From Cylindrotheca closterium (Eukaryota; Bacillariophyta; Bacillariophyceae; Bacillariales; Bacillariaceae): DNA of 64,000 nt. The notes beneath the pieces were generated by a model. It saw only the letters and a list, made by a program, of their open reading frames with translations. It was not told the origin of the DNA and made no database searches. The stretch spans positions 202,800 through 266,799 of the forward strand of contig CAKOGP040001781.1 of assembly GCA_933822405.4 (NCBI GenBank). Reading direction: 5' to 3'. Shown here piece by piece: positions 1-11,251 of this stretch. Positions within the stretch are counted from its first letter, which is position 1, and every line of letters begins with the position of its first letter. A program made the position numbers and the translations under genes.

Positions 1-236
1 TCATCGTGCCCAAAGCTCATTTGGCTCCTGTTCCAACCGAACCCCCATAATTGAAAACCATGTAACTTGACACAACGAGAACTTTTTACGACGCTATTAA
101 TATATGCGGGAGAGAGAACATACCTGCTTCAATACGGTACAAATTGTGTCAGCTTTTTTTTAAGTCATCAGTTTCACAATTCCTCATCATCATAGATCAA
201 GAAAACCAACAAACAACCTATTTTCCACGAATCTGG

Positions 237-3037
237 ATGGCAATGGCAACAAAACCTGCGTTATATGGTCTCACCTGTAGTGTGAGAGCTTGCTTGGTCC
301 TGTTGATTTCGGTTCTCCTCGTCAGTCCCTTCGACTACAAAACAGATCATGGATTTGTGCTGTTGGGAGTTCAAGCCTTTGCAATGAAAACGATATCTGT
401 TACCCGTGGTATCATTGAGCCAGATAACTTCTTCACAGGGGAGGATCTCTTGCTTCAACAGAGTAAAGAGCTCCCAGGATGCGAGTACGATGGAGGGCAA
501 ATTCTGTTGAGTCATCCCTCGTCACTGGCTCCCGAAAATCGACAGTATGGTACCGCAAACCTGATGTTAGAAGCAGCTGGAATCACAATCGATCGAATCA
601 ACAACGAAAGATGCGGTGTTAAAGTAGATGGGAAAAGCTATGCTTTGCGGCTGAAAACTTACTCTGACGATTCGGACAAGAACAAGACGGCGGCTGTGAC
701 TCGAGCAATCGTCAATGAAAGTGATTTCATGTTGGCGGGGTACACTTCGGGACTAGCTGCCTTTCAGACGCCTGTGGCAGAAGACAACAAGAAACTCGTC
801 ATCACCGCCGGATCATCTAGTACTAGTGTTCATTCTGGCAAAAAGTATGCGTTTGGAATGCTACCCCCTGCTAGCGCCTACTTCGGCAACGCTTACCGAG
901 CTATGGCTCAGTTGGGAGCCAGAACCATCGGTTTTCTTTATGATGACGATTTTACCTCATGCAAACCAGAATTCGCCGAAGCATATGGATTTGAAGTAAT
1001 CTACACTTTTGCAATTGGAGAAAACAAATCCTACGATGTTTTTGATGAAGCAGCATACAACGTTTCTCGGCTCAACCCTGACTCGATGGTGACTTGCTCA
1101 CGCCTTACTCCTGAACATTGGGTCAACGCGATGAGAAAACACAACTGGAATCCTAAAGCACAAGTGACTTTTGGAAACGTTCCGCTGGAGGAGGCAGTAG
1201 GGACAGATGCCCAGCACATGATGACAGTTTCCTCGTGGGTCGACACATTGCCGCACATACCTGATGCTGTCACTGGTTGGACGCCAAAAGAGTTTGCAAT
1301 TGAATTTGAGACGGCAGCTCACAGGCCTCCCGACTACCGTCAAGTGGCACAGAGTGCAGCAATCAGTGTTTTGGTCCAAGCCATTGAATCCGCTGGATCC
1401 ATCCATGATGCCGATAAAGTGGTGGAGCACTTGCAGAATAAAACATTCGATACTGTCTATGCCAAGGTATCCTTTGACGAAAACGGACAAAATGATGCAA
1501 CCGGACTGCTTCTACAGTATGATATAGACAACGTTGCACAGGTGGCCTTGCCAGAGTCGCTAAACCGTGATTTTGAGATTGTTTATCCTATGCCTTCCTG
1601 GAAGAAACGCGATTGTACACTACTTTCAGACTGTCTCCGAAACAATGGGGATTGCATGGATGACGGTACTTGTTCATGCCCCTCTGGTCTCATTCAATTT
1701 GGAAACGGCGAGACCGCATCGTGCAAAGAACTTCCATCAGAAGATATGACTTACATTGGATCCAAGTTCTTGTATGTTGGGTACAGCTATGTGGTTGTTC
1801 AGTGTATCACATCAGCGATATTTGGCGCATGGGCCATTTGGAATCGAAACAGCGAGGCAGTACGGGCCAGTCAACCCATGTTCTTGCATCTAATCAGCTT
1901 TGGATGTTTCATTCTTGCATTATCAATCATTCCGATGACCTTTCAGGGCGGCTACCGATACTACCGAGATCCAGACACTTTGGAGCCCACACACATATTC
2001 AACGACAATATCCACAATGTAGACAAGTGTAAGTCGATTCACAATACTATTCTACATGAATTCATATCACATTGCTCAAATACCAGTCTATTTCAGCTTG
2101 CATGGCTTTCCCCTGGATGTTTGGTATCGGTTTTGGAATTGTCTTCTCTGCTCTCTTTGCAAAGATTCATCGCATTCGAGAGATCTTGGCATCAGCAATC
2201 GAGTTTCGACGCAAACGTGTCCAAGCTCGAGATGTCCTTTATCTCATTGCTGTGGTCCTTTCAATTGAATGTACCATTCTATTGGTGTGGCAGTTCGTGG
2301 ACCCACTTCTTTGGGAGCGCGATATCATTCGTGTGACCGAAGACGCCTTCCCTCTGCAATCCGTTGGTCAGTGCACGTCAGAGCAAGGATTCATTTTTTG
2401 GCTCTTCTTCATATCCTTCAATGTCTGTCTTCTGCTCTACGCACTTGTCTTGTGCTACAAGACGTGGAACTACCCTTCTGCCTTCGCCGAAAGCCGTTGG
2501 ATTACAGCTTGTGTCATATCCTATATTCAGATTCTGCTGCTCGCAGTTCCGATACTTGTTATCGTGAAGGATGACAATAACATATACTTCTTTGTTCTGA
2601 CGTCGATCGTCTTTTTGATGTCAATGTCGGTTACACTGTTCATTTACCTCCCCAAGGTGGTCTCGTTCTACTCTGCATCTGCAGAAGGAAACCTTGGGCA
2701 AATCAGCCTTCAATTTGCAAGAGGGACACATAGAAGCAGCTCGAACGATGGTCCATCAGTGCTGATATCTGGTTTGGGTCCTTCTATGGACAATTTCGAG
2801 AGTTCCTCAATGAGATTCAACCAAGTGGTGCCTTTGCGGACGAACGACATGGTGGAGAGGGTTACGTCTGCATTCGAAGAGCCATCGGAGGAACACACAA
2901 AAACAAAATCACAATCTTCCTCACAACCGTATCAAGTGAGCGAATCAATCGTCGAAGAGAATCAACAAGACCTTGAATCGGGCAAAGTGACAAGTTCGTC
3001 CACTGCCGATGAGACGGACGTTGAGAAAGGGCATTGA
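237..3037 (+). CDS. Class C (GABA-B-like) G-protein-coupled receptor, 910 aa, two exons
   Basis: Exons 237-2028 and 2097-3037; the 68-bp intron runs GTAAGT...TTTCAG and the splice restores the TM3 sequence SCMAFPWMFGIGF. The frame is open upstream to 144 but 237 is its first ATG. In order: hydrophobic signal/anchor (about 10-30), a periplasmic-binding/Venus-flytrap ligand domain (about 80-455), a Cys-rich EGF-like segment (about 459-500, eight Cys), seven hydrophobic helices (about 505-780) with the TM3 Cys typical of class C receptors, and a Ser/Thr/Glu-rich cytoplasmic tail. Known for the family: the flytrap binds amino-acid-like ligands and the 7TM part signals to G proteins at the plasma membrane. 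The ligand cannot be inferred. The gene converges on an ion-channel gene 107 bp downstream. Confidence 0.9.
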
Positions 3038-3110
3038 AACGCATGATATCTATTCATTGTACAGTATTCTTACCTATATCGTTATCAATAAAACATAAAT
3101 ACAAAAATAA

Positions 3111-3131
3111 AGGCTTGTGCAACACAAGCCT
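3111..3131. other. Perfect 9-bp inverted repeat between convergent genes
   Basis: AGGCTTGTG (3111-3119), a 3-base loop, then its exact reverse complement (3123-3131). It lies in the 107-bp gap between the receptor stop (3037) and the channel stop (3145), just after an AATAAA at about 3087. The position suits a 3'-end processing or bidirectional termination element, but that role is inferred. Confidence 0.5.
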
Positions 3132-3144
3132 TTCCAAAACCGAG

Positions 3145-5563
3145 TTATGCTATCCTTGGCACTTGATCCTGCTCCAAGGACAGTTTAGACGACGAGTCAT
3201 CGTTTCCTTCGTCCTCGACGGCATCACCATTCGAGACCACTTGCACTTCTCCAGATGGCAGCATTCTCATAGGTCGGCTTGATTTACTTTGCAGATTCAA
3301 TGCGACATCTATTTGCGATAAAATCTCACTCATCTTGTCCATAGACGATTCCAATCGGTCAATCTTCTCGTGAAGACTTTTGTTTTGTTCCATTAGTTGG
3401 CGATTGTCATCTGCCTGCTCCTTGATCCTACTATCAAGCTCCGCCATTTTCGTCGTAACCGCTGTATGGACTCTCCTCGTCTCATAGATCTCAGGCTTCA
3501 TGAGATACTTTACTTCTTGGAATTTTATGCCAAAGATGTCTCGCTTTATTTTGTCCGGCCAGCATAGTCCGAAGGTGAACAATCCTAGAACGAAGTAGAC
3601 AACATATTGGAAGAAGTATCCAGTATAAAGTAATACCCGCTTGTACCGGACAGTGTGGAAAGGGTCCGCAATTTGTTCCTGTCTGATACTCCTCGACTTG
3701 TCAAAGCGCTCGCTTACAATGTTCGTAGCCTTTGACGTTTTTCCCTTCTTCTTTTTGCCGGGATTCTTAGTAAGGGTGACATCCTGAACGAAAGCCAAAC
3801 GATACTCCCAAAAGAGCTGTTGGGTCATTTCCTGTTCTGTAGATCTGCCCCAGGCAATACTCACAATGGCAATCACTACGTTCAAGAGAATGATGCTTGT
3901 GATAAGTCCAAACAGAGCGTCCACCATAGTTTCTGTAGACTCGGGAGCGTCCAAGAACATCAGGAGGACAGATTGAAAGGATGTCCAGAGATCATTATAC
4001 GGTAGCTCCCCCAGCGCCTCAGGATTGTTGAAGTTTTGGACGTAGTACATGAAGGCAAAAGCTAGTAATACGAGCCCGGTGCATACGATGAATGGGACCA
4101 AGGTCCCAAAAACCTATGGAGTAGATTCGAAGCGAGGCATATGAGAGACCTTGACCTTACAAGAAGGATGGAAACAATATTATGATGCGACTCTTACCTT
4201 TGCTAGTCCCCCAACAAATGTCGCAAAGGGAAGGAAGACCTTTCTTAGAAACGAAACAAAGTGTGCAACTGTTGATGGTAGCGACAGCAGTTGTCAGAGC
4301 GAACAGAATGCGGGCAATATAGCGCATTATGCATGTTGTCTCCAAATTCTTACCTTGGCAGGATCCAGTTATCATGAGAAGTCGTCGAGTAAAGTAATCG
4401 TTGGGATTGTTGTTGGGATCAGATATCTGCAACATGACAGCAGACATTGTTACCAGAAGGATTGTAGAGCAATCTAGCCAGTTCCAAGGGTCCTTGAGAT
4501 AATCTGTAAAGATGTTCGCTTTCACATATCTCCGAATCTGACGAATCTCTCGAACGAGAAAGACAAGAGCAATCCCGTACAGTGCATAGACCACATAGTG
4601 AACCGTGTGGCCCTGCAAGTACGTGTGAGAAGCATAAAATATCAATATGATCCCTGCCAATTGACAATAAAAGTCTCTCATAATGTAAAGGATCACATTC
4701 GGTTGACAGAAAGCCCACGTAAGCCATTCGATACAGGTATTCGACCTCAAGTTGCTGCAAACAATCGTCTGAAATTTCTTGGCAGGGCACGCATTACACA
4801 TGGCATCCATGGCCAAGAAGATTTCCTCTTCTTCGGAGGTTGCGTCGTTGATCAAGTGCTCAAACATCTTTTCCGCAAAACTATCGAAGATTGGATTGTC
4901 ATCCAGCCGAAGCGAAGAACCAAGATGACCTTTCTTCTCTCCAGTCGGTTCTCCTTTTCCGATAAGATCCAAAGGCAAGTGACCCGCTCCATCGCGAAAA
5001 TTAAGGTAGCTTCTTTTATCCGAATCCTTCATGACCATTTTGACAACCTCAAACGGAGCAATGGCTCGACAGGCAGCATGAATCGGCAGACTGCCATCAT
5101 GACTGGCATGACTTAAAGTGAGTGTGTCGTTGTCATCTCCTTTGAGCCATTTTATTGTCGCTGGCGATGCCTTCCGTCGACAGGCGTGATGAAGAAGCAG
5201 CATTCCTTTGACATCTTGTAACAGCACCAGTTGTCTCCAAACGTTCTCGGAGAATTGTCTCTTATTAATCTCTTCGCGTTGCATAATATTGTCGTTGAAT
5301 ACCTGCATCCAATTTTTCTTCATTTCCTCGTCACTATCTTCAAATTTAGTGATCTCGGTGAAGCTCGCAATTACTGCTCTTGATTGACGTAAGCCCTCTT
5401 TCATTTCGTTGGTGGTAAAGGTGATGCGGGTCTTTCGACGATTTGACATGGGTGATTTCTTGATTTCCACGACAATTTCAGAATTGGAGGAAACCGAAGC
5501 ATCTTCATCAAAATCGGCACTATCCACTTCCCATGTTGTTGGTAACGAACTTGGGTCTATCAT
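3145..5563 (-). CDS. Ankyrin-repeat, TRP-like cation channel, 749 aa, three exons
   Basis: Exons (minus strand) 5563-4354, 4268-4198 and 4113-3145; introns of 85 and 84 bp with GTAAG donors. Only this splicing joins the helices in frame: the 71-bp exon reads VAHFVSFLRKVFLPFATFV and flows into a further helix. The N-terminus is acidic and polar; residues about 115-215 hold ankyrin-like repeats (LLLHHACRRKASP, GSLPIHAACRA). Hydrophobic helices start at about 288 and end with a pore-like re-entrant segment (SFQSVLLMFLDAPEST) and a long last helix (GLITSIILLNVVIAIVS). A predicted coiled coil follows (LDSRIKEQADDNRQLMEQNK). The architecture fits TRP/polycystin-type cation channels of plasma or ciliary membranes. 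Ion selectivity cannot be read. It converges with the receptor gene and shares a divergent promoter region with the glycosyltransferase gene. Confidence 0.8.
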
Positions 5564-6004
5564 CGTTCAGCGTTCATGTACGTAACTTGTTGTTGTTGAA
5601 AGAAAAAAGGAACGATGAAGATCTCCGGAACGAGCTCAACTTTCATGAACGATGCATCCTCACTTTTTTACGGAAGAAACTCCCAAAATACCAGTGAGAT
5701 TTGATGGCAGAAAATCCACGCCTTAAATAACCGTCACGTAGGCCTGCATTTCGAGCGGGCCTTTGCACGCAATCCTGCGCTTTTTTATTCTCGTAAAAAG
5801 ATTTCGAGAGAGGATGCCAACATACCGTACACCGGTGGTTTCCGAAGAGCTTCGAAGTGGTCGAATGATAAAACCCCAGTTCTCCATGCTTCCATAACAT
5901 ACATTCAACGCCTTACAGTACTGTACCTTTTACCATTGATTGTTGAATCAATCATACAACCTAAGCATACAAGTGTAGTAGTAAAACCAGATGGTAGCAA
6001 TGAG
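5564..6004. promoter_or_regulatory. Divergent intergenic region between channel and glycosyltransferase
   Basis: These 441 bp separate two divergently transcribed genes and should hold both promoters. No TATA-like element or protein-binding site is convincing by eye. Short ORFs here have no ATG or no recognisable content. Confidence 0.4.
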
Positions 6005-7375
6005 ATGACAAAGTTTAGGCGTCAGAAACGAAATGGAGTTGGCATTCCAGCTTTGGTGGCACTGCCATGGTTTCTGATCTTGTTGGCGATGAGTTGTTGC
6101 TTGATTGCCTTTCAATACATCCCATCATCATCCATGGAAGTACTACGTTCGAAGAATAACGAGTCGTCTCCTAATACTTCCATTACTACCAAAGAAAGAG
6201 CTTCCAATCCAAAGTGGGCGTATGTATTTTTATTGGCCGATGTGAATCCCGAAGAACCGTCATATCAAGGAATACTCTACAACATTTTCGTCTCTACCTA
6301 TGTCCTGAAGCATGATCCGACTGCCCAGTCGTATTCCAAAGCTGACATTGTGGTCATGGTACAAATGTCATCTGCTTCGAAAGAGTCCAAGTTACGCGAA
6401 GAATCGTTCCTTCAACGAATGGGCATTAAGATTCTGTATCTGGAACCGCCAACGGCAACGACGACGATTTCGACCAAACAAGAAGACACTACTACTACCT
6501 TTTACTCGCTCGTCTTGGCCAAGTTTCACGTTCTCAAATTGACGACATACACCAAAGTACTGTTTCTGGATGGTGACGTCTTGACGTTGTGCAATCTAGA
6601 CTATCTCCTGGCATTGTCTGAAGAAGGCCAAGTTCTCAAGGAAACAGTGTTACATGCCATGTACGAAGACCCTGTCAATGCAGGCCTATTCATTGTCACA
6701 CCCAAGCAAGAGTATTATGACGAAGTGCAAGATATTATTCAGCGGCATGGCATTCCTTCCAAGCAGGAGAATAATAGCAATTGGGATCCAAAAGTTGGGT
6801 GGGGTGACAAAAGTGTAGACTACCGCCTGTGGGACATGACTCCAGGAAAAGGGTGGAGCTTTTACTGTGCAGACGCCGACCAAGGCCTCCTCTTGTATTG
6901 GGCCCGCTTTGTACGAAAACAAGTCTCCATTATTGTGGGTCCAGTCATTGAAGAGTATTCGCCTTCCAACTACGATGGAGCGCCGGAACAAGTGACCAGC
7001 AGCGGTGCCCTGTTGGAACACTCGTGTGTAGAACGTGATTTGCAAAAGCATGGCCGAACGGGTACATTTGCTGCCAATGCGGGACCAATGGCAGCATCGT
7101 TGCCATTCTATCAAGACTTTTTCCACATGGTCGGTTATTCCAAAGCTTGGGAGCTTCCGCCGGTACGTCCAGTCCCAAACTCGAGAGATGAGGTGGAATC
7201 TTCCTCCGAGTATTGGTATTTCTTGTTGCAAAAAGTAAAGGATCGATTTGATTCCGAAAAGATAATTCCACCAATTGAGGAAATCACCAAGTCGATCCCA
7301 CAACCAAGAATCAGAGGTGACTTGATCTCGGTAGCAGATGGACCCGATGGAGACCTGGTGCCAGTGGTCGTTTGA
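6005..7375 (+). CDS. Type II membrane glycosyltransferase, GT8/glycogenin-like, 456 aa
   Basis: The frame is open from 5936 but its first ATG is at 6005. A short basic N-terminus (MTKFRRQKR) is followed by one hydrophobic helix (about 14-38), the layout of a Golgi type II enzyme. The catalytic domain shows the DxD metal/nucleotide-sugar motif in LFLDGDVLTLCNLDYLL (about 188), a glycogenin-like NAGLFIVTP (about 224) and DQGLLLYW further on. GT8 enzymes transfer sugars from UDP- or GDP-donors. The acceptor is unknown; a role in glycoprotein or wall-polysaccharide synthesis is inference. Single exon. Confidence 0.8.
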   Translation: MTKFRRQKRNGVGIPALVALPWFLILLAMSCCLIAFQYIPSSSMEVLRSKNNESSPNTSITTKERASNPKWAYVFLLADVNPEEPSYQGILYNIFVSTYVLKHDPTAQSYSKADIVVMVQMSSASKESKLREESFLQRMGIKILYLEPPTATTTISTKQEDTTTTFYSLVLAKFHVLKLTTYTKVLFLDGDVLTLCNLDYLLALSEEGQVLKETVLHAMYEDPVNAGLFIVTPKQEYYDEVQDIIQRHGIPSKQENNSNWDPKVGWGDKSVDYRLWDMTPGKGWSFYCADADQGLLLYWARFVRKQVSIIVGPVIEEYSPSNYDGAPEQVTSSGALLEHSCVERDLQKHGRTGTFAANAGPMAASLPFYQDFFHMVGYSKAWELPPVRPVPNSRDEVESSSEYWYFLLQKVKDRFDSEKIIPPIEEITKSIPQPRIRGDLISVADGPDGDLVPVVV

Positions 7376-7458
7376 TGATTGCATTCTATATTTCTCACGG
7401 CCACGGTGCAAAGCAACGAAGACTATCCGAGGTAGCAAGCTAACGAATACCCTACAAG

Positions 7459-7794
7459 ATGGATGCAGAACACACTATTTTCATGAGCAACTTCAATGGC
7501 TGGAATCCTCAACAATATCATTTATTCCCTAGAAGATCTGGGATTAGTTTGGATGATCGTACGATGGCCAAGCTATCTAGTACTCCAGTCGTCTCCAGAA
7601 CCAGTCTTGAGTTTACTGTCTCTCTATGTAAAGCAGAACACATGCCACAGTTGACACCAATCAAGGTAGGGACTTTGTTGGTGCCGTCGCCCAATTCAGA
7701 ACAGACTTCATATATGCACATACGACGACGACTATTTTGGATTGAAACGAATATCCTATTCTTGTACAATATAACATTGAATGATAGAAGATAG
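7459..7794 (+). CDS. Uncertain small ORF, 111 aa
   Basis: An ATG-initiated ORF (MDAEHTIFMSNFNGWNPQQY) in the 484-bp gap between the glycosyltransferase and the plastid protein gene. There is no recognisable domain, signal peptide or membrane helix. A GTAGGG at about 7666 could be a splice donor, so the tail may be intron. It may be chance; listed because nothing else occupies the gap. Confidence 0.2.
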   Translation: MDAEHTIFMSNFNGWNPQQYHLFPRRSGISLDDRTMAKLSSTPVVSRTSLEFTVSLCKAEHMPQLTPIKVGTLLVPSPNSEQTSYMHIRRRLFWIETNILFLYNITLNDRR

Positions 7795-7859
7795 AACTGG
7801 TTGTTACCAGAAGAAAGCTGTCTACTGTATTGTTCAGTTTATATACAGTACAGTATCCT

Positions 7860-8623
7860 CTACGGCAAAATGGCCCAAACATTGTCACGAGTAATGCCAC
7901 AATATATCGCTCTTCCGAGTAGTGGTACAATAATGGCAGCCCAAGCCAGCGTCAATCCAATCTGTTTGGGATTCAAGGTGAGGTAGTCCACATTGTATCC
8001 ATTGACGCGATTGTCTGCAAGCAATCAAGCAAGCGATCAATCAATCAATCAATCAATCAATAGTATAACAATAAGAATAAAAGGACGACGAAATCTTGTG
8101 AGCAGGCGCTGGTGATCATGTATCAACAAAATAAACAAAGGCACGTACAGGCCCAATCATTTGGATTTTGCAGATAGGCATCCATTTCCGCTTGTGCCGT
8201 ATTTCGATCCACCTTGTCTCCAGCCATGAACTTGAGCACCCCTTATAAAGGAAGAAGCAAAACAGAACAAGACGACGACGAGGTTTTTGTGTGTGAGCCA
8301 AAGTAAGTTCCAGAAATTCAATTCAATTCAATTCATTCATTCATTCAGTCATTAATTTGCTTACCTTGTTCGTATTCATCCGCTTGAAACAATCGTTGAA
8401 TAAACGGATTGGGTCCTTGTCTCAGTAAACTTCCCCAGATGTCATATCCTGCCGATGCCTCCTCTTCGGGTGAGGTGGGAGACCATTTTCGTGTTTGTGG
8501 ATCAAATTTTGGGACCATTTGTGTCCGGGTAATGGCTGATCGACGACTATTTTGAGGAGGAACAAAGCATGTTGCCAGTGCAGGCAACAAGAGAAGTACA
8601 ATTGTCAAGAACCTATTGAGCAT
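7860..8623 (-). CDS. Plastid-targeted single-TM (thylakoid-type) protein, 168 aa, three exons
   Basis: Exons (minus strand) 8623-8365, 8241-8149 and 8014-7860; introns of 123 and 134 bp, all phases matching. The N-terminus is a signal peptide (MLNRFLTIVLLLLPALATCF) whose end resembles the diatom ASAFAP plastid-entry motif (a Phe just after the cleavage point). The mature part contains GYDIWGSLLRQGPNPF, then AQAEMDAYLQNPNDWAYNR, then one hydrophobic helix (IGLTLAWAAIIVPLLGRAIY) and a short tail ending NVWAILP. I recall similar blocks in conserved small stramenopile plastid proteins but cannot assign a photosystem subunit name. Both introns carry short tandem repeats (TCAA at about 8036-8060; ATTCA/ATTC at about 8313-8346). 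Confidence 0.75.
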
Positions 8624-9151
8624 GGTACGTGTGCTATAAAAATAAAGCCAACAATATTGTTGAATTGAGATGATGATTCATGATACGGTAGATCAGAGAT
8701 CGGAAGAATCCAGAAAAACTACTACAGATCCTGGTGACGTTCGCACCCTCTCGCAGGAAAAGTCGCAAAAAAGCGTAGTCGTGAAATTAGTCTTGAACTT
8801 GCGGAGGTATTTCAAGGAGAGGCCTTTGGAACAACCTCTTCTGCTCCTCGTGTCAGGATACTTCCTACCTGTACAATACAATTGAAATAGCGGTAGTTAC
8901 AGTAGAGTAAAATATTGCAGGATTACTTTGTAGAGGGAGCTAGAAGAATATAAAGTAGTGCATGTATAAAATATATACTTTATCTTTCTATCAAGGACTT
9001 AGGAGTATGAAACGTGACATAAATGGCATCGTAGTTTCATAGTCGTAGGAGCAACTACACCCTTCCACGATTGAGGTGTAGTGAGCATTCAGTAACGCTT
9101 GCTTTTTGTGAGTGTGAGTGTGAGTGAGGGAGTGAGTGAGTGAGTGAGAGA
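8624..9151. other. Intergenic region with GTGA-type microsatellite
   Basis: A 528-bp gap. It holds an imperfect GTGA/GTGT tandem tract at about 9108-9150 immediately downstream of the next gene's stop codon. ORFs at 8670-8885 and 8693-8881 lie on opposite strands with no recognisable content and are not called. Confidence 0.5.
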
Positions 9152-9982
9152 TTAGGCCATGCGAGATACCCGTGCAGGTCGGGTACGGATGGATATTCTT
9201 GGAGATGCCCCCGAGGTACGCCTGGTAGTAGGCGTCGGAGAGCCAATCGAAGAACGTTTTCGGGCAATCCCACCCAAGTTGGGGGACGCGGAGGAACGAG
9301 TTCTGGCAACCCCCCTCAAGTTCGGCCTTGACCCTTGCCTTGATCCTAGTCCCAAGCTTGCACGCTTTGCTTGTTTGGGAGAAGATAGATTAGTATTTGT
9401 GAGATTTCCTTCGGCAGCAGTAGCAGCAGTTCCGTGCTCCCATTTGGCGGCTTCCGCATCGGCAGCCGCCATCATCTGCGCAAACTGGCGAGATCGCTGG
9501 GAGAGTCCATTACTAATGGTTTGCAGCATTTGCCAGCGAACATCAGGTTCCACGCCTTTTAAATTCATGTCTGTTTGAGCGCGTAGTAGACTGCTCATAT
9601 ACCGGTGTTGGTCCTTCTTTCTCATGTCACCATGAGCCGAATTGGCCCATCGCTCCAGTCCTCTTCGTTGGGGTCCATGCAATGCCCACAGATTCAGACT
9701 TGTTTGGGCATCTTGATCAAATGTCTTGACATAAGAGTTATCGAGATGTTTCGATTTACCGTACCGTTCGGATTCCTTGGCAACTACGCGAGCAGAAGAC
9801 TTGCTAAAGTCGTAATCGCTGCGAGAAAACCACAGTCTCTTCTTGTCTTCAGAAGTCAAAGATAGAACATCCTCAATTTCACAAAGCACAGTGGTAAGTG
9901 CTTCTTTCTCTTGTGGAAAGTGCACACGGGGCCGCGAGTTTGAACAGTTTGAACAGTTTGAGCAGCTCTCGCCTTCCCCCAT
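9152..9982 (-). CDS. Conserved-looking unknown protein with basic Ser/Arg tail, 276 aa
   Basis: Single exon from an ATG at 9982. The N-terminus has a triplet SNCSNCSN encoded by a near-perfect 9-bp tandem repeat. The central block (LWFSRSDYDFSKSSARVV, then RGLERWANSAHGDMRKKDQHR) looks structured and helical, with Trp, Arg and Leu spacing that recalls a family I have seen repeatedly as hypothetical proteins in diatoms. The C-terminal 70 residues are low complexity, rich in Arg, Ser and Pro, with imperfect repeats (LRGVARTRSSAS, LGGIARKRSSIG). No enzyme motif is visible; function unknown. Confidence 0.65.
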   Translation of the reverse strand: MGEGESCSNCSNCSNSRPRVHFPQEKEALTTVLCEIEDVLSLTSEDKKRLWFSRSDYDFSKSSARVVAKESERYGKSKHLDNSYVKTFDQDAQTSLNLWALHGPQRRGLERWANSAHGDMRKKDQHRYMSSLLRAQTDMNLKGVEPDVRWQMLQTISNGLSQRSRQFAQMMAAADAEAAKWEHGTAATAAEGNLTNTNLSSPKQAKRASLGLGSRQGSRPNLRGVARTRSSASPNLGGIARKRSSIGSPTPTTRRTSGASPRISIRTRPARVSRMA

Positions 9983-10152
9983 TGTGTGTAATTTAATTCA
10001 GGCTACCTAGAAAGCTAAGATAAGCTAACCAGAACAACAGATGAGGCGTAGAGCCAGGTATTGTCAGTGATGATATAATGTTTGTTGCCTGTCGTTTCAA
10101 GTGGTCAACGGTCAGCAATTGTGTTGATCGATCGATCGTGGTGGGGATAATA

Positions 10153-10447
10153 NNNNNNNNNNNNNNNNNNNNNNNNNNNNNNNNNNNNNNNNNNNNNNNN
10201 NNNNNNNNNNNNNNNNNNNNNNNNNNNNNNNNNNNNNNNNNNNNNNNNNNNNNNNNNNNNNNNNNNNNNNNNNNNNNNNNNNNNNNNNNNNNNNNNNNNN
10301 NNNNNNNNNNNNNNNNNNNNNNNNNNNNNNNNNNNNNNNNNNNNNNNNNNNNNNNNNNNNNNNNNNNNNNNNNNNNNNNNNNNNNNNNNNNNNNNNNNNN
10401 NNNNNNNNNNNNNNNNNNNNNNNNNNNNNNNNNNNNNNNNNNNNNNN
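10153..10447. other. Assembly gap (295 N)
   Basis: A run of undetermined bases. Any ORF crossing it is an artefact. The flanks show no interrupted gene. Confidence 0.99.
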
Positions 10448-11251
10448 TACATGGAAGCGAAATAGTTCTAAGAATTAATAGAGGTAGATAAGGACACGTC
10501 GGGATTCATAAGTGCAACCAAGATAATAAACGAAAGCGAAAAAAATCTTGGAATTAAGAGTTTTTCCAAGCGCGAAGTCGATGGGAGCACTTCGATCAGA
10601 ACAGAATGAACTGGCAAAAGGGAGAAACAGAGGTCAGAACGAAGTGGATACGGGTTGCAGTTCCAAGTCGAATTCGACCATTTGTTCTTTTTCATGTACC
10701 GTAGGTAGCAAAGCGTTGTTTACTGCCAGATAGCGTGGTTGCTCGTTTTGTTTTGTTTCATTTCATTTAAAAGTTCATGTGGAACACTGCTTCTGTATCG
10801 CTTGGAGAGAATGAATGATCCTTTGAGCCATGATGCATGAGCCTCGAGGAGTGAAGAACCTTGCTTCTGGTGCCTTTGCAGATAAGATAGAGAATGCCGG
10901 ATATTGGCATACAGTACTGTGTAGGTACGGGTACGGTATATTTCCTTTGGTCATTCTACTAGAATGCCACCAGCGTACCTGGTACCACCAGGTAATACTG
11001 AAGACTTGAAGGTCTTGGGATGTAATAATAGGAGAAGAGTGCACAGTAAAGAATGATGATACCAGTACCAGGTACCGGTACCAGGTACCATAGATAGGAA
11101 GAATTGTCAACAATATGACTACCACGACCAAGCCATAAATTTGCATGATGTAGTCCTTCTTCACCGGCCAAAATCCAAACTTCGAAAATGACAACAACGC
11201 AAAAAAGTTAAATGTCGAACCTTATTGTCAGTCATCATCTTCCCCATCACA
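10448..11251. other. Intergenic region with GGTACC-rich cluster
   Basis: About 800 bp without a supportable gene. Around 10975-11092 it is dense in KpnI-like palindromes: GTACCTGGTACCACCAGGTA near 10975, and CCAGGTACCGGTACCAGG near 11068 with a perfect 12-bp palindrome GGTACCGGTACC at its core. Similar clusters occur near 28640, 42400 and 43685. The role is unknown. Confidence 0.5.

Noticed and set aside
144..236. Receptor ORF extended upstream of the first ATG
   Set aside because: The extension begins at TTG; the first ATG in frame is at 237 and starts a good signal/anchor sequence.
10775..11197. 140-codon minus-strand ORF
   Set aside because: It runs through the GGTACC palindrome cluster, with Val/Ser/Tyr-rich low-information sequence and no homology signal.
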